From an uncultured Oscillospiraceae bacterium (GTDB lineage: Bacteria; Bacillota; Clostridia; Oscillospirales; Oscillospiraceae), in NCBI GenBank assembly GCA_910579595.1, contig CAJTVM010000107.1:1-8621 (forward strand): 8,621 bases of DNA, in the 5' to 3' direction. Under the pieces are notes generated by a model. The model was not told the DNA's origin. It saw nothing but the letters and a program-made list of their open reading frames with translations, and searched no databases. Made by a program: the position numbers and the translations under genes. Numbering within the stretch: the first letter of the stretch is position 1; the number at the start of each line of letters is the position of its first letter. Shown here piece by piece: positions 1 through 5,326 of the stretch.

Positions 1-137
1 ACAAGGATTCCCGCGAGCAGTTCGAGCGCCGCACCCATAAGCGGCTCATCGACGTCATTAAGCCCTCCCCCAAGACCGTGGAGGCCCTAATGAGCCTGGA
101 GCTGCCTGCCGGTGTGGATATTGAGATTAAGCTGTAA
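1..137 (+). CDS. rpsJ: 30S ribosomal protein S10, 3' part only
   Basis: Only the last 44 residues are present, read in frame from base 3 to the TAA at 135-137. They include DSREQFERRTHKRLIDVI and end LPAGVDIEIKL, the conserved C-terminal end of S10. S10 is a small protein of the 30S head and, in family knowledge, also the NusE partner of NusB in transcription antitermination. The gene is cut by the window edge, so its start and any leader upstream cannot be judged. It normally opens this operon, and rplC follows here as expected, but after an unusually long gap. Identification is secure. Confidence 0.97.
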   Translation, partial: KDSREQFERRTHKRLIDVIKPSPKTVEALMSLELPAGVDIEIKL

Positions 138-148
138 GCCTTAAAAAT

Positions 149-169
149 GGGCGCGGCGCAGCCGCGCCC
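149..169. other. 9-bp GC hairpin with GCA triloop; terminator-like on the minus strand
   Basis: GGGCGCGGC (149-157) pairs perfectly with GCCGCGCCC (161-169) around a GCA loop. On the + strand it is followed by CAAACC and is not a terminator. On the - strand the stem runs into ATTTTTAA (148-141 read backwards), the shape of an intrinsic terminator. No minus-strand gene that would need one is visible. Confidence 0.6.
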
Positions 170-170
170 C

Positions 171-201
171 AAACCGAAGCCCAGCGAAGCGGGTTCGGTT
201 T
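171..201. other. 8-bp plus 3-bp hairpin
   Basis: AAACCGAA (171-178) pairs perfectly with TTCGGTTT (194-201). After a single bulged G, CCC (180-182) pairs with GGG (191-193), leaving the loop AGCGAAGC, which could close further as GC-GAA-GC. It starts two bases after the previous hairpin. Confidence 0.6.
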
Positions 202-230
202 GGAAACGAGGAGCAAGGGAGCACAGCGCA

Positions 231-251
231 GCTTTCGCCGCAGGCGGAAGC
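231..251. other. 9-bp hairpin with GCA triloop
   Basis: GCTTTCGCC (231-239) pairs with GGCGGAAGC (243-251), with one G-T wobble, around the loop GCA (240-242). The loop is the same as in the hairpin at 149-169. The 7-mer AGCGCAG ends on the first base of this stem, an arrangement repeated at 7039-7061. Confidence 0.55.
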
Positions 252-287
252 GAAGCGGAGCGGACTTTGCGACGAGTTAGTACCGCA

Positions 288-311
288 GCTTACCGCGTTA
301 TTGAGGTAAGC
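288..311. other. 7-bp hairpin upstream of rplC
   Basis: GCTTACC (288-294) pairs perfectly with GGTAAGC (305-311) around a 10-base loop, GCGTTATTGA. Confidence 0.5.
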
Positions 312-318
312 GGGTCAT

Positions 319-359
319 GTTGGAAAACCAATGGGAGCCCAATGCCCACGTTTTTCAAC
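319..359. other. 10-bp hairpin just upstream of the rplC ribosome binding site
   Basis: GTTGGAAAAC (319-328) pairs with GTTTTTCAAC (350-359), with one G-T wobble. Inside it TGGG (332-335) can pair with CCCA (345-348). It ends 14 bases before the rplC AAGGAGG. It leaves that site free as drawn, so any effect on initiation would need an alternative fold. Confidence 0.55.
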
Positions 360-387
360 CAATAACCTTAAATAAGGAGGAATACAC

Positions 388-1113
388 ATGGAAAAGGCCA
401 TCATCGGCAAGAAGGTGGGTATGACCCAGATCTTCGATGAAGCCGGTAAGGTCATCCCGGTCACCGTCATCCAGGCGGGTCCCTGCACCGTGGTGCAGAA
501 GAAGACCGAGGAAAAGGACGGTTACACCGCCGTCCAGCTGGGCTTCGACGAAGTCCCGGAAAAGAAGCTGTCCAAGCCCGAGGCGGGCCACAGCAAGAAG
601 GCCGGCAAGTGCCTGAGGGTGCTCAAGGAATTCAAGCTGGACAAGGCCGACGAGCTGAACGTGGGCGACGAGCTCACCGCCACCGTGTTCGCCCCCGGCG
701 ACCGGGTGGACATCACCGGCATCAGCAAGGGCCACGGCTACCAGGGCGCGGTGAAGCGCTGCGGCGGCCACGTGCAGAAGAATACCCACGGCGGCGGCCC
801 CGTCCACCGCCATTCCGGCTCCATGGGCTCCAGCACCGACCCCTCCCGCATCTTCAAGGGGCACAACGGCGCGGGCCAGATGGGCAACGAGCAGGTCACC
901 GTCATGAATCTGGACGTGGTCCAGGTGGACGAGGAGCTGGGCGTCATCGCCGTACGCGGCGCGGTCCCCGGCCCCCGCGGCGGCGTTGTGGCCCTGCGCA
1001 CCAGCGCTAAGAAGCTGGCCGTCAAGCACATCGCCGAGGGCTCCGGCCGCGTCAATCCCCAGAAGCAGTCCGCCCGCGTCAACCCGCAGAAGGCCTCTGC
1101 GCGTAACAAGTGA
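388..1113 (+). CDS. rplC: 50S ribosomal protein L3 with extended C-terminal tail
   Basis: L3 binds 23S rRNA early in 50S assembly and reaches toward the peptidyl transferase centre. Residues 1-209 match the family: GKKVGMTQIF near the N-terminus, SKPEAGH at 62-68, and the signature FKGHNGAGQMGNEQV at 156-170 followed by TVMNLDVVQVD. The start is the ATG 7 nt after AAGGAGG (374-380). The protein is 241 residues, against about 206-212 in most bacteria. The excess is a basic tail from about residue 210 containing RVNPQKQSA and RVNPQKASA in tandem (221-238). The Gln methylated in E. coli L3 (Q150) aligns by eye with Thr here. rplD follows after 18 nt. Identity is certain; the role of the tail is unknown. 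Confidence 0.98.
   Translation: MEKAIIGKKVGMTQIFDEAGKVIPVTVIQAGPCTVVQKKTEEKDGYTAVQLGFDEVPEKKLSKPEAGHSKKAGKCLRVLKEFKLDKADELNVGDELTATVFAPGDRVDITGISKGHGYQGAVKRCGGHVQKNTHGGGPVHRHSGSMGSSTDPSRIFKGHNGAGQMGNEQVTVMNLDVVQVDEELGVIAVRGAVPGPRGGVVALRTSAKKLAVKHIAEGSGRVNPQKQSARVNPQKASARNK
1048..1101 (+). repeat. Tandem 27-nt duplication inside the rplC tail
   Basis: Units 1048-1074 and 1075-1101 encode RVNPQKQSA and RVNPQKASA. By eye they match at 20 of 27 bases, and four of the seven differences are silent, so the duplication does not look recent or has been kept by selection on the protein. Confidence 0.85.
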
Positions 1114-1131
1114 GAAAGGAGAGAATGACAA

Positions 1132-1746
1132 ATGCCTAAAGCGAACCTTTACAATATGGCCGGTAAGCAGATCGGCGAGGTCGAGCTCTCCGAGGCCGTC
1201 TTCGGCATTGAGCCCAACCAGTACGTGGTCCACGACGTGGTCAAGAACCACTTGGCCAACTGCCGTCAGGGCACCCAGAGCAGCCTGACCCGCGCCGAGG
1301 TTTCCGGCGGCGGCCGCAAGCCCTGGCGCCAGAAGGGCACCGGCCATGCCCGTCAGGGCAGCACCCGCGCCCCTCAGTGGACCCATGGCGGCATCGTGTT
1401 CGCCCCCAAGCCCCGCACCTACCGCTACACCCTGAACAAGAAGGTGCGCCGCCTGGCCCTGAAGTCCGTCCTGTCCGACAAGGCCGCCTCCGGCAGCGTG
1501 CTGGTGGTTGACAAGCTGGAGATGGGCGAGATCAAGACCAAGACCTTTAAGGGCTTCCTGGACGCCGTGGCGGCCAAGAAGGCCGTGGTGGTCACCAGCG
1601 ACTCCAACGTGGTGCTGTCCGCCCGGAACATCCCCGGCATCGTGACCAGCCCCGCCAACCTCATCAACGTCTACGACATCGTCAACGCCAACCAGGTCAT
1701 CATCGACCAGGCCGCGCTGGCCGCCATCGAGGAGGTGTTCGCCTGA
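1132..1746 (+). CDS. rplD: 50S ribosomal protein L4
   Basis: L4 is an early 23S rRNA binder whose long loop lines the peptide exit tunnel. In E. coli it also represses its own operon. The 204-residue protein has the family length. The tunnel loop is clear at about 57-83: VSGGGRKPWRQKGTGHARQG followed by STRAPQW. The C-terminal half carries the usual globular segments, including NIPGI and VYDIVNANQVIID. The start ATG follows AAAGGAGAG (1115-1123) by 8 nt; an earlier ATG at 1125 is in another frame. The last codons (Glu-Glu-Val-Phe-Ala) contain GAGGAGGTG, the ribosome binding site of rplW, and its stop TGA shares its final A with the rplW ATG. No E. coli-type leader for L4 control can be assessed here, because the operon start is outside the window. 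Confidence 0.98.
   Translation: MPKANLYNMAGKQIGEVELSEAVFGIEPNQYVVHDVVKNHLANCRQGTQSSLTRAEVSGGGRKPWRQKGTGHARQGSTRAPQWTHGGIVFAPKPRTYRYTLNKKVRRLALKSVLSDKAASGSVLVVDKLEMGEIKTKTFKGFLDAVAAKKAVVVTSDSNVVLSARNIPGIVTSPANLINVYDIVNANQVIIDQAALAAIEEVFA
1729..1737 (+). promoter_or_regulatory. rplW ribosome binding site inside the rplD coding region
   Basis: GAGGAGGTG lies within the codons for Glu-Glu-Val of L4, 8 nt before the rplW ATG at 1746. It supports that start and suggests that L23 translation depends on ribosomes finishing L4. Confidence 0.85.
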
Positions 1747-2042
1747 TGAAGACCGCATACGATATCATCAAGCGCCCCATCATCACCGAGCAGTCCATGG
1801 CCGCCGCCACCGAGAAGAAGTACACCTTTGAGGTGGCCCGGGACGCCAACAAGATTGAAATCGCCAAGGCTTGCGAGGAGATCTTCGGCGTGAAGGTGGC
1901 CAAGGTCAACACCCTGAATATGCAGGGCAAGGTCAAGCGCATGGGCCGCTACCCCGAGGGACGCCGTCCCCGCTGGAAGAAGGCCATGGTCACCCTGACC
2001 GAGGATTCCAAGACCATCGAGTTCTTCGAAGGCATGGTGTAA
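1746..2042 (+). CDS. rplW: 50S ribosomal protein L23
   Basis: L23 sits at the exit of the peptide tunnel and is the docking site for trigger factor and the signal recognition particle. The 98-residue product starts MKTAYDIIKRPIITEQSM, typical of the family; Glu15 aligns with the trigger-factor contact Glu18 of E. coli. The basic RNA-binding loop is RMGRYPEGRRPRWKKA at 65-80. The start overlaps the rplD stop by one base (TGATG), which indicates translational coupling. The stop TAA at 2040-2042 is the first part of TAAGGAGGAG, so it merges with the ribosome binding site of rplB. Confidence 0.98.
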   Translation: MKTAYDIIKRPIITEQSMAAATEKKYTFEVARDANKIEIAKACEEIFGVKVAKVNTLNMQGKVKRMGRYPEGRRPRWKKAMVTLTEDSKTIEFFEGMV

Positions 2043-2057
2043 GGAGGAGAATGAAAA

Positions 2058-2891
2058 ATGGCGATTAAGACTTATAAGCCCACAACGCCCTCCCGCCGCC
2101 ACATGACTGTGTCCGCCTTCGAGGGCATCGACAAAAAGGCCAAGCCGGAGCGTTCGCTGCTGGAGAGCCTGAAAAAGAACGCCGGCCGCAACAGCTACGG
2201 CCGCATCACCGTCCGCCACCGCGGCGGCGGCAACAAGCGCAAGTACCGCATCATCGATTTCAAGCGGGATAAGGCGGGCAAGGCCACTGTGATCAACCTT
2301 CAGTACGACCCCAACCGCTCCGCCAACATCGCGCTCATCGAGTATGAGGATGGCGAGCGCCGCTATATCCTGGCCCCTGTGGGCCTGAAGGCCGGCCATG
2401 CCATCATGACCGGATCCGGCGCGGACATCCTGCCCGGCAACGCCCTGCCCATCGCGGAGATTCCCGTGGGCGAAACCATCCACTGCGTAGAGCTTTACCC
2501 CGGTAAGGGCGCCCAGCTGGTGCGCTCCGCCGGTACCGCCGCCCAGCTGATGGCCAAGGAGAACGGCATGGCCCAGGTGCGCCTGCCCTCCGGCGAGGTC
2601 CGCCTGGTCCGCGAGAACTGCATGGCCACCATCGGCCAGGTGGGCAACACCGATTGGGCCAACATCCACATCGGCAAGGCCGGCCGCAAGCGCCACATGG
2701 GCTGGCGTCCCACCGTGCGCGGCTCCGTCATGAACCCCAATGACCACCCCCACGGCGGCGGCGAGGGCAAGAGCCCTGTTGGCCGTCCCGGCCCCGTGAC
2801 CCCCTGGGGCAAGCCCGCCATGGGTTACAAGACCCGCAAGAAGAAGAACCGCACTGATAAGTTCATTGTGCGGCACCGCAACGGCAAGTAA
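2058..2891 (+). CDS. rplB: 50S ribosomal protein L2
   Basis: L2 is the largest of the conserved 50S core proteins, needed for subunit association and close to the peptidyl transferase centre. Its 277 residues are the normal length. The RNA-binding N-terminal and central part includes RGGGNKRKYRIIDFKR at 55-70, and the C-terminal signature is complete: MNPNDHPHGGGEGKSPVGRP at 225-244, then PWGKPAMGYKTRKKK. His230 corresponds to the functionally important His229 of E. coli by eye. The ATG at 2058 lies 10 nt after AAGGAGG (2041-2047); an ATG at 2051 is out of frame. The spacer to rpsS is 16 nt. Confidence 0.98.
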   Translation: MAIKTYKPTTPSRRHMTVSAFEGIDKKAKPERSLLESLKKNAGRNSYGRITVRHRGGGNKRKYRIIDFKRDKAGKATVINLQYDPNRSANIALIEYEDGERRYILAPVGLKAGHAIMTGSGADILPGNALPIAEIPVGETIHCVELYPGKGAQLVRSAGTAAQLMAKENGMAQVRLPSGEVRLVRENCMATIGQVGNTDWANIHIGKAGRKRHMGWRPTVRGSVMNPNDHPHGGGEGKSPVGRPGPVTPWGKPAMGYKTRKKKNRTDKFIVRHRNGK

Positions 2892-2907
2892 GGAGGGAGT
2901 GTAACAG

Positions 2908-3180
2908 ATGAGCAGAAGTATCAAGAAGGGCCCGTTTTGCGCTCCCGAGCTGCTGAAGCGCGTGGACGAGATGAACAAGAAGAATGAGAAGAAGGTTCTC
3001 AAGACCTGGAGCCGCGCCTCCACCATCTTCCCCTCCTTCGTGGGCCATACCATTGCCGTCCACGACGGCCGCAAGCATGTGCCCGTCTATGTCACAGAGG
3101 ACATGGTGGGCCATAAGCTGGGCGAGTTCGCGCCGACCCGCACCTTCAAGGGTCATGCGGGCAGCAAGACCGGTAAGTAA
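2908..3180 (+). CDS. rpsS: 30S ribosomal protein S19
   Basis: S19 forms a complex with S13 in the 30S head near the decoding side and contacts A-site tRNA through its tail. The 90-residue product starts MSRSIKKGPF and carries the family signature from HDGRKHVPVYVTEDMVGHKL (52-71) to FAPTRTFKGH (74-83). The ribosome binding site AAGGAGG (2890-2896) overlaps the rplB stop and lies 11 nt before the ATG, slightly far compared with its neighbours. The C-terminus, GSKTGK, is ordinary for bacteria. Confidence 0.98.
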   Translation: MSRSIKKGPFCAPELLKRVDEMNKKNEKKVLKTWSRASTIFPSFVGHTIAVHDGRKHVPVYVTEDMVGHKLGEFAPTRTFKGHAGSKTGK

Positions 3181-3195
3181 GGGAGGAGAGAGACA

Positions 3196-3528
3196 ATGGA
3201 AGCGAAAGCCACACTGAGATACATCCGTATCTCCCCCCGTAAGGTCAGCATTGTGTGCGACCAGATCCGCGGCAAGAGCGTCAAGGACGCCGAGGCCATT
3301 CTGGCCTTGATTCCCAAGGCTGCCTCCGATCCCCTGGCCAAGCTGGTGCACAGCGCCGCGGCCAACGCCGAGAACAATCACCAGATGGATCCCGAGAAGC
3401 TCTATGTGGCGGAGGTCTACGCGACCCCCGGTCCCATCATCAAGCGCTACCGCCCCGTTTCCAAGGGCCGCGCCCACCACATCATGAAAAGAACTTCTCA
3501 CATGACCGTCGTGGTCAAAGAGCGCTGA
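3196..3528 (+). CDS. rplV: 50S ribosomal protein L22
   Basis: L22 touches all domains of 23S rRNA, and its long beta-hairpin lines the exit tunnel opposite L4. The 110-residue length is standard. RYIRISPRKV (8-17) and IRGKSV (24-29) mark the N-terminal part, NAENNH (57-62) the conserved centre, and TPGPIIKRYRPVSKGRAHHI (77-96) the tunnel hairpin, followed by MKRTSHMTVVV. No deletion or duplication is evident in the hairpin, where macrolide-resistance changes are known to fall. The start follows GGGAGGAGAG (3181-3190). rpsC follows after 18 nt with a strong AAAAGGAGGT. Confidence 0.98.
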   Translation: MEAKATLRYIRISPRKVSIVCDQIRGKSVKDAEAILALIPKAASDPLAKLVHSAAANAENNHQMDPEKLYVAEVYATPGPIIKRYRPVSKGRAHHIMKRTSHMTVVVKER

Positions 3529-3546
3529 AAAGGAGGTCGAGAGTAA

Positions 3547-4413
3547 ATGGGACAGAAAGTGAATCCCCACGGTCTGCGCGTGGGCGTTATCAAAGACTGG
3601 GACTCCCGCTGGTATGCCCGTGACGAAAAAGTGGGCGACCTCCTGGTTGAGGACTACAATCTCCGCCGCGATCTGAAGAAGCGGCTGTACGCCGCCGGTG
3701 TGCCCAAGATCGAGATCGAGCGCGACAGCGGCGCCAACGGCAAGATCCGCATTTACGTGCACTGCGCCCGCCCCGGCATGGTCATCGGCAAGGGCGGCGA
3801 GGAGATCGAGAAGCTCCGCGTGGAGCTGGAGAAGAAGCTGGGTAAGAGCGTGGTCCTGAACATCGTCGAGGTCAAGGACGTGGATAAGAACGCCCAGCTG
3901 GTGGCCGAGAACATTGCCCAGCAGCTGGAGAAGCGCATCGCTTTCCGCCGGGCCATGAAGAACGCCATGGGCCGCGCCATGCGCATGGGCGCTCTGGGCA
4001 TTAAGGTCCAGGTCTCCGGCCGCCTGAACGGCGCCGAGATCGCCCGCACCGAGCATTATCATGACGGCACCATCCCCCTGCAGACCATCCGCGCCGACAT
4101 CGAGTACGGCTTTGCGGAGGCGGCCACCACCTACGGCCGTCTGGGCGTGAAGGTCTGGATCTACAAGGGCGAGGTGCTCACCCAGACCCTGCGCACCACT
4201 CCCCGCACCATCGATACAAAGAACTACAAGGAGCGTGAGCAGCGGCCCCGCCGCCGCGACGACCGCAGGGGCGGCTTTAACCGCCAGGGCGGCGACCGCC
4301 GGCAGGGCGGCTTCAACCGGGACCGCCAGGGCGGCGCTCCCCGCTCCAATAACGGACCCCGGCCCAACAATGGCCCGCGTCCCTCTGCTCCCAAGGAAGG
4401 AGGCGCCCAGTAA
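3547..4413 (+). CDS. rpsC: 30S ribosomal protein S3 with long Arg/Gly/Asn-rich C-terminal tail
   Basis: S3 lies at the mRNA entry channel of the 30S subunit. The N-terminal MGQKVNPHGLRVG, the KH-domain loop MVIGKGGEEI (78-87) and the C-terminal domain (YHDGTIPLQTIRADIEYG, then TTYGRLGVKVWIYKGEVL, 194-211) are all intact. FRRAMK at 133-138 keeps the basic residues that align with the mRNA-helicase residues Arg131, Arg132 and Lys135 of E. coli. The protein is 288 residues, against about 206-233 usually; the surplus is a tail from about residue 219, low in complexity, with RRGGFNRQGG, RRQGGFNRDR and the near-repeat RSNNGPRPNNGPRP. It is probably disordered and RNA-binding by composition (inference). 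Its last codons contain the rplP ribosome binding site, and TAA overlaps the rplP ATG by one base. Confidence 0.98.
   Translation: MGQKVNPHGLRVGVIKDWDSRWYARDEKVGDLLVEDYNLRRDLKKRLYAAGVPKIEIERDSGANGKIRIYVHCARPGMVIGKGGEEIEKLRVELEKKLGKSVVLNIVEVKDVDKNAQLVAENIAQQLEKRIAFRRAMKNAMGRAMRMGALGIKVQVSGRLNGAEIARTEHYHDGTIPLQTIRADIEYGFAEAATTYGRLGVKVWIYKGEVLTQTLRTTPRTIDTKNYKEREQRPRRRDDRRGGFNRQGGDRRQGGFNRDRQGGAPRSNNGPRPNNGPRPSAPKEGGAQ
4397..4403 (+). promoter_or_regulatory. rplP ribosome binding site inside the rpsC tail
   Basis: AAGGAGG lies within the codons for Glu-Gly-Gly in the S3 tail (Lys-Glu-Gly-Gly-Ala-Gln-stop), 9 nt before the rplP ATG. Together with the TAATG overlap it makes L16 start-up dependent on S3 termination. 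Confidence 0.85.
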
Positions 4414-4841
4414 TGCTGCTGCCTAAAAGAGTGAAGTACCGCCGCGTCCAGCGCGGCCGCATGACCGGCACCGCCACCCGCGGCAACAAGGTTTCTTACG
4501 GTGAGTGGGGCCTGCAAGCCACCGAACCCGCCTGGATCACCGGCAACCAGATCGAGGCCGCCCGTGTGGCCATGACCCGTTACACCAAGCGCGGCGGTAA
4601 GGTCTGGATCAAGGTGTTCCCCGATAAGCCCATTACCAAGAAAGCGCTTGGCACCCGTATGGGTTCCGGTAAAGGCGCCCCCGAGGGATGGGTGGCCGTG
4701 GTCAAGCCCGGCCGCGTGATGTTCGAGATCGCCGGCGTCTCCGAGGAGGTCGCCCGCGAGGCCCTGCGTCTGGCCAGCCACAAGCTGCCCATTAAGTGCA
4801 AGATCGTCAAGAAAGAATCCGAGGAGAAGGGTGGTGAATGA
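4413..4841 (+). CDS. rplP: 50S ribosomal protein L16
   Basis: L16 organises the A-site tRNA region of the 50S subunit and joins late in assembly. The start MLLPKRVKYRR is the canonical one, and the ATG overlaps the rpsC stop (TAATG). Family motifs include GLQATEPAWITGNQIEAAR (33-51) and RMGSGKGAPEGWVA (82-95); Arg82 aligns with Arg81, hydroxylated in E. coli, though nothing here says it is modified. The length, 142 residues, is normal apart from a short charged end, KKESEEKGGE, whose codons supply the purine-rich ribosome binding site for rpmC. Its TGA overlaps the rpmC ATG in ATGA (4838-4841). Confidence 0.98.
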   Translation: MLLPKRVKYRRVQRGRMTGTATRGNKVSYGEWGLQATEPAWITGNQIEAARVAMTRYTKRGGKVWIKVFPDKPITKKALGTRMGSGKGAPEGWVAVVKPGRVMFEIAGVSEEVAREALRLASHKLPIKCKIVKKESEEKGGE

Positions 4842-5035
4842 AGATGAAGGCAGTGGAAGTGCGTAAAATGAGCGCCGCCGAGCTGGACGCTAAGCTGGTG
4901 GAGCTGAAGAAGGACTTGTTCAACCTCCGTCTTCAGCACGCCACCAATCAGCTCGATAACCCCATCCGCATCGCGGAGGTCAAAAAGGACATCGCCCGCG
5001 TGAAAACCATCCTGCGTGAGCAGCAGGGCCGATAA
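4838..5035 (+). CDS. rpmC: 50S ribosomal protein L29
   Basis: L29 is a small two-helix protein beside L23 at the tunnel exit. The product, MKAVEVRKMSAAELDAKL followed by VELKKDLFNLRLQ and a second helix ending REQQGR, matches the family. Two in-frame ATGs are possible. The one at 4838 gives 65 residues and overlaps the rplP stop by four bases. The one at 4844 gives 63 residues and lines up better with the usual MKA-start. The upstream purine tract (GAGGAGAAGG at 4821-4830, then GTGG) fits both, so the exact start is uncertain by two residues. Function is secure. Confidence 0.95.
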   Translation: MKMKAVEVRKMSAAELDAKLVELKKDLFNLRLQHATNQLDNPIRIAEVKKDIARVKTILREQQGR

Positions 5036-5048
5036 GGAGGAGTAGACG

Positions 5049-5312
5049 ATGAGTGAAGTGAGAACCGCTTCTCGTAAGACCAGAGTCGGCCTGGTGGTTT
5101 CGGACAAGATGGATAAGACCGTTGTGGTCGCCATCGCCGACCGCGTGGCCCATCCTCTGTACAAGAAGATCGTGAAAAGGACCTACAAGCTGAAGGCTCA
5201 CGATGAGAACAACCAGTGCGGCGTGGGCGACCGCGTCCGCGTGATGGAGACCCGCCCCCTGTCCAAGGACAAGCGCTGGCGCGTGGTTGAAATCCTCGAG
5301 AAGGCGAAGTAA
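5049..5312 (+). CDS. rpsQ: 30S ribosomal protein S17
   Basis: S17 is a primary 16S rRNA binder of the 30S body with an OB fold. The 87-residue product shows GLVVSDKMDKTVVVAI at 14-29, HPLYKKIVKRTYKLKAHDE at 35-53 and the signature GDRVRVMETRPLSKDKRWR at 60-78. AAGGAGG (5034-5040) begins inside the rpmC stop codon and lies 8 nt before the ATG. Nothing is unusual in length or composition. Confidence 0.98.
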   Translation: MSEVRTASRKTRVGLVVSDKMDKTVVVAIADRVAHPLYKKIVKRTYKLKAHDENNQCGVGDRVRVMETRPLSKDKRWRVVEILEKAK

Positions 5313-5326
5313 AAGGAGGTGCCAGT

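Larger units (their letters stand above)
139..372. repeat. CCTTAAA direct repeat flanking the rpsJ-rplC gap
   Basis: CCTTAAA occurs at 139-145, one base after the rpsJ stop codon, and at 366-372, just before the rplC ribosome binding site. Removing one copy plus the 220 nt between them would leave a 23-nt spacer with an intact AAGGAGG. This resembles a target-site duplication, but seven bases could match by chance and I see no clear terminal inverted repeats at the ends of the insert. Confidence 0.4.
138..387 (+). other. 250-nt structured gap between rpsJ and rplC
   Basis: No supported protein gene lies here. The stretch holds five successive inverted repeats (149-169, 171-201, 231-251, 288-311, 319-359) followed by the rplC ribosome binding site AAGGAGG at 374-380. 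None of the stems is followed by a T-run on the + strand, so none looks like a terminator for the operon. I found no convincing -35/-10 pair. A 7-base direct repeat, CCTTAAA, occurs next to each end (139-145 and 366-372). The gap could be an inserted non-coding element, a regulatory RNA acting on rplC and later genes, or an mRNA processing region. Normal spacers in this operon are 13-19 nt. Confidence 0.75.

Noticed and set aside
147..365. 72-codon + strand open frame in the rpsJ-rplC gap
   Set aside because: No ribosome binding site before its ATG, low-complexity Pro/Lys/Ala start, and it is made up largely of hairpin arms; better explained as structured non-coding sequence.
355..4062. Long minus-strand open frames at 355-1758, 1671-3074 and 2863-4062
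   Set aside because: They lie antisense to recognised ribosomal protein genes, have Gly/Ala/Val/Leu/His/Asp-rich sequences typical of the reverse of GC-rich codons, and match no family I know.
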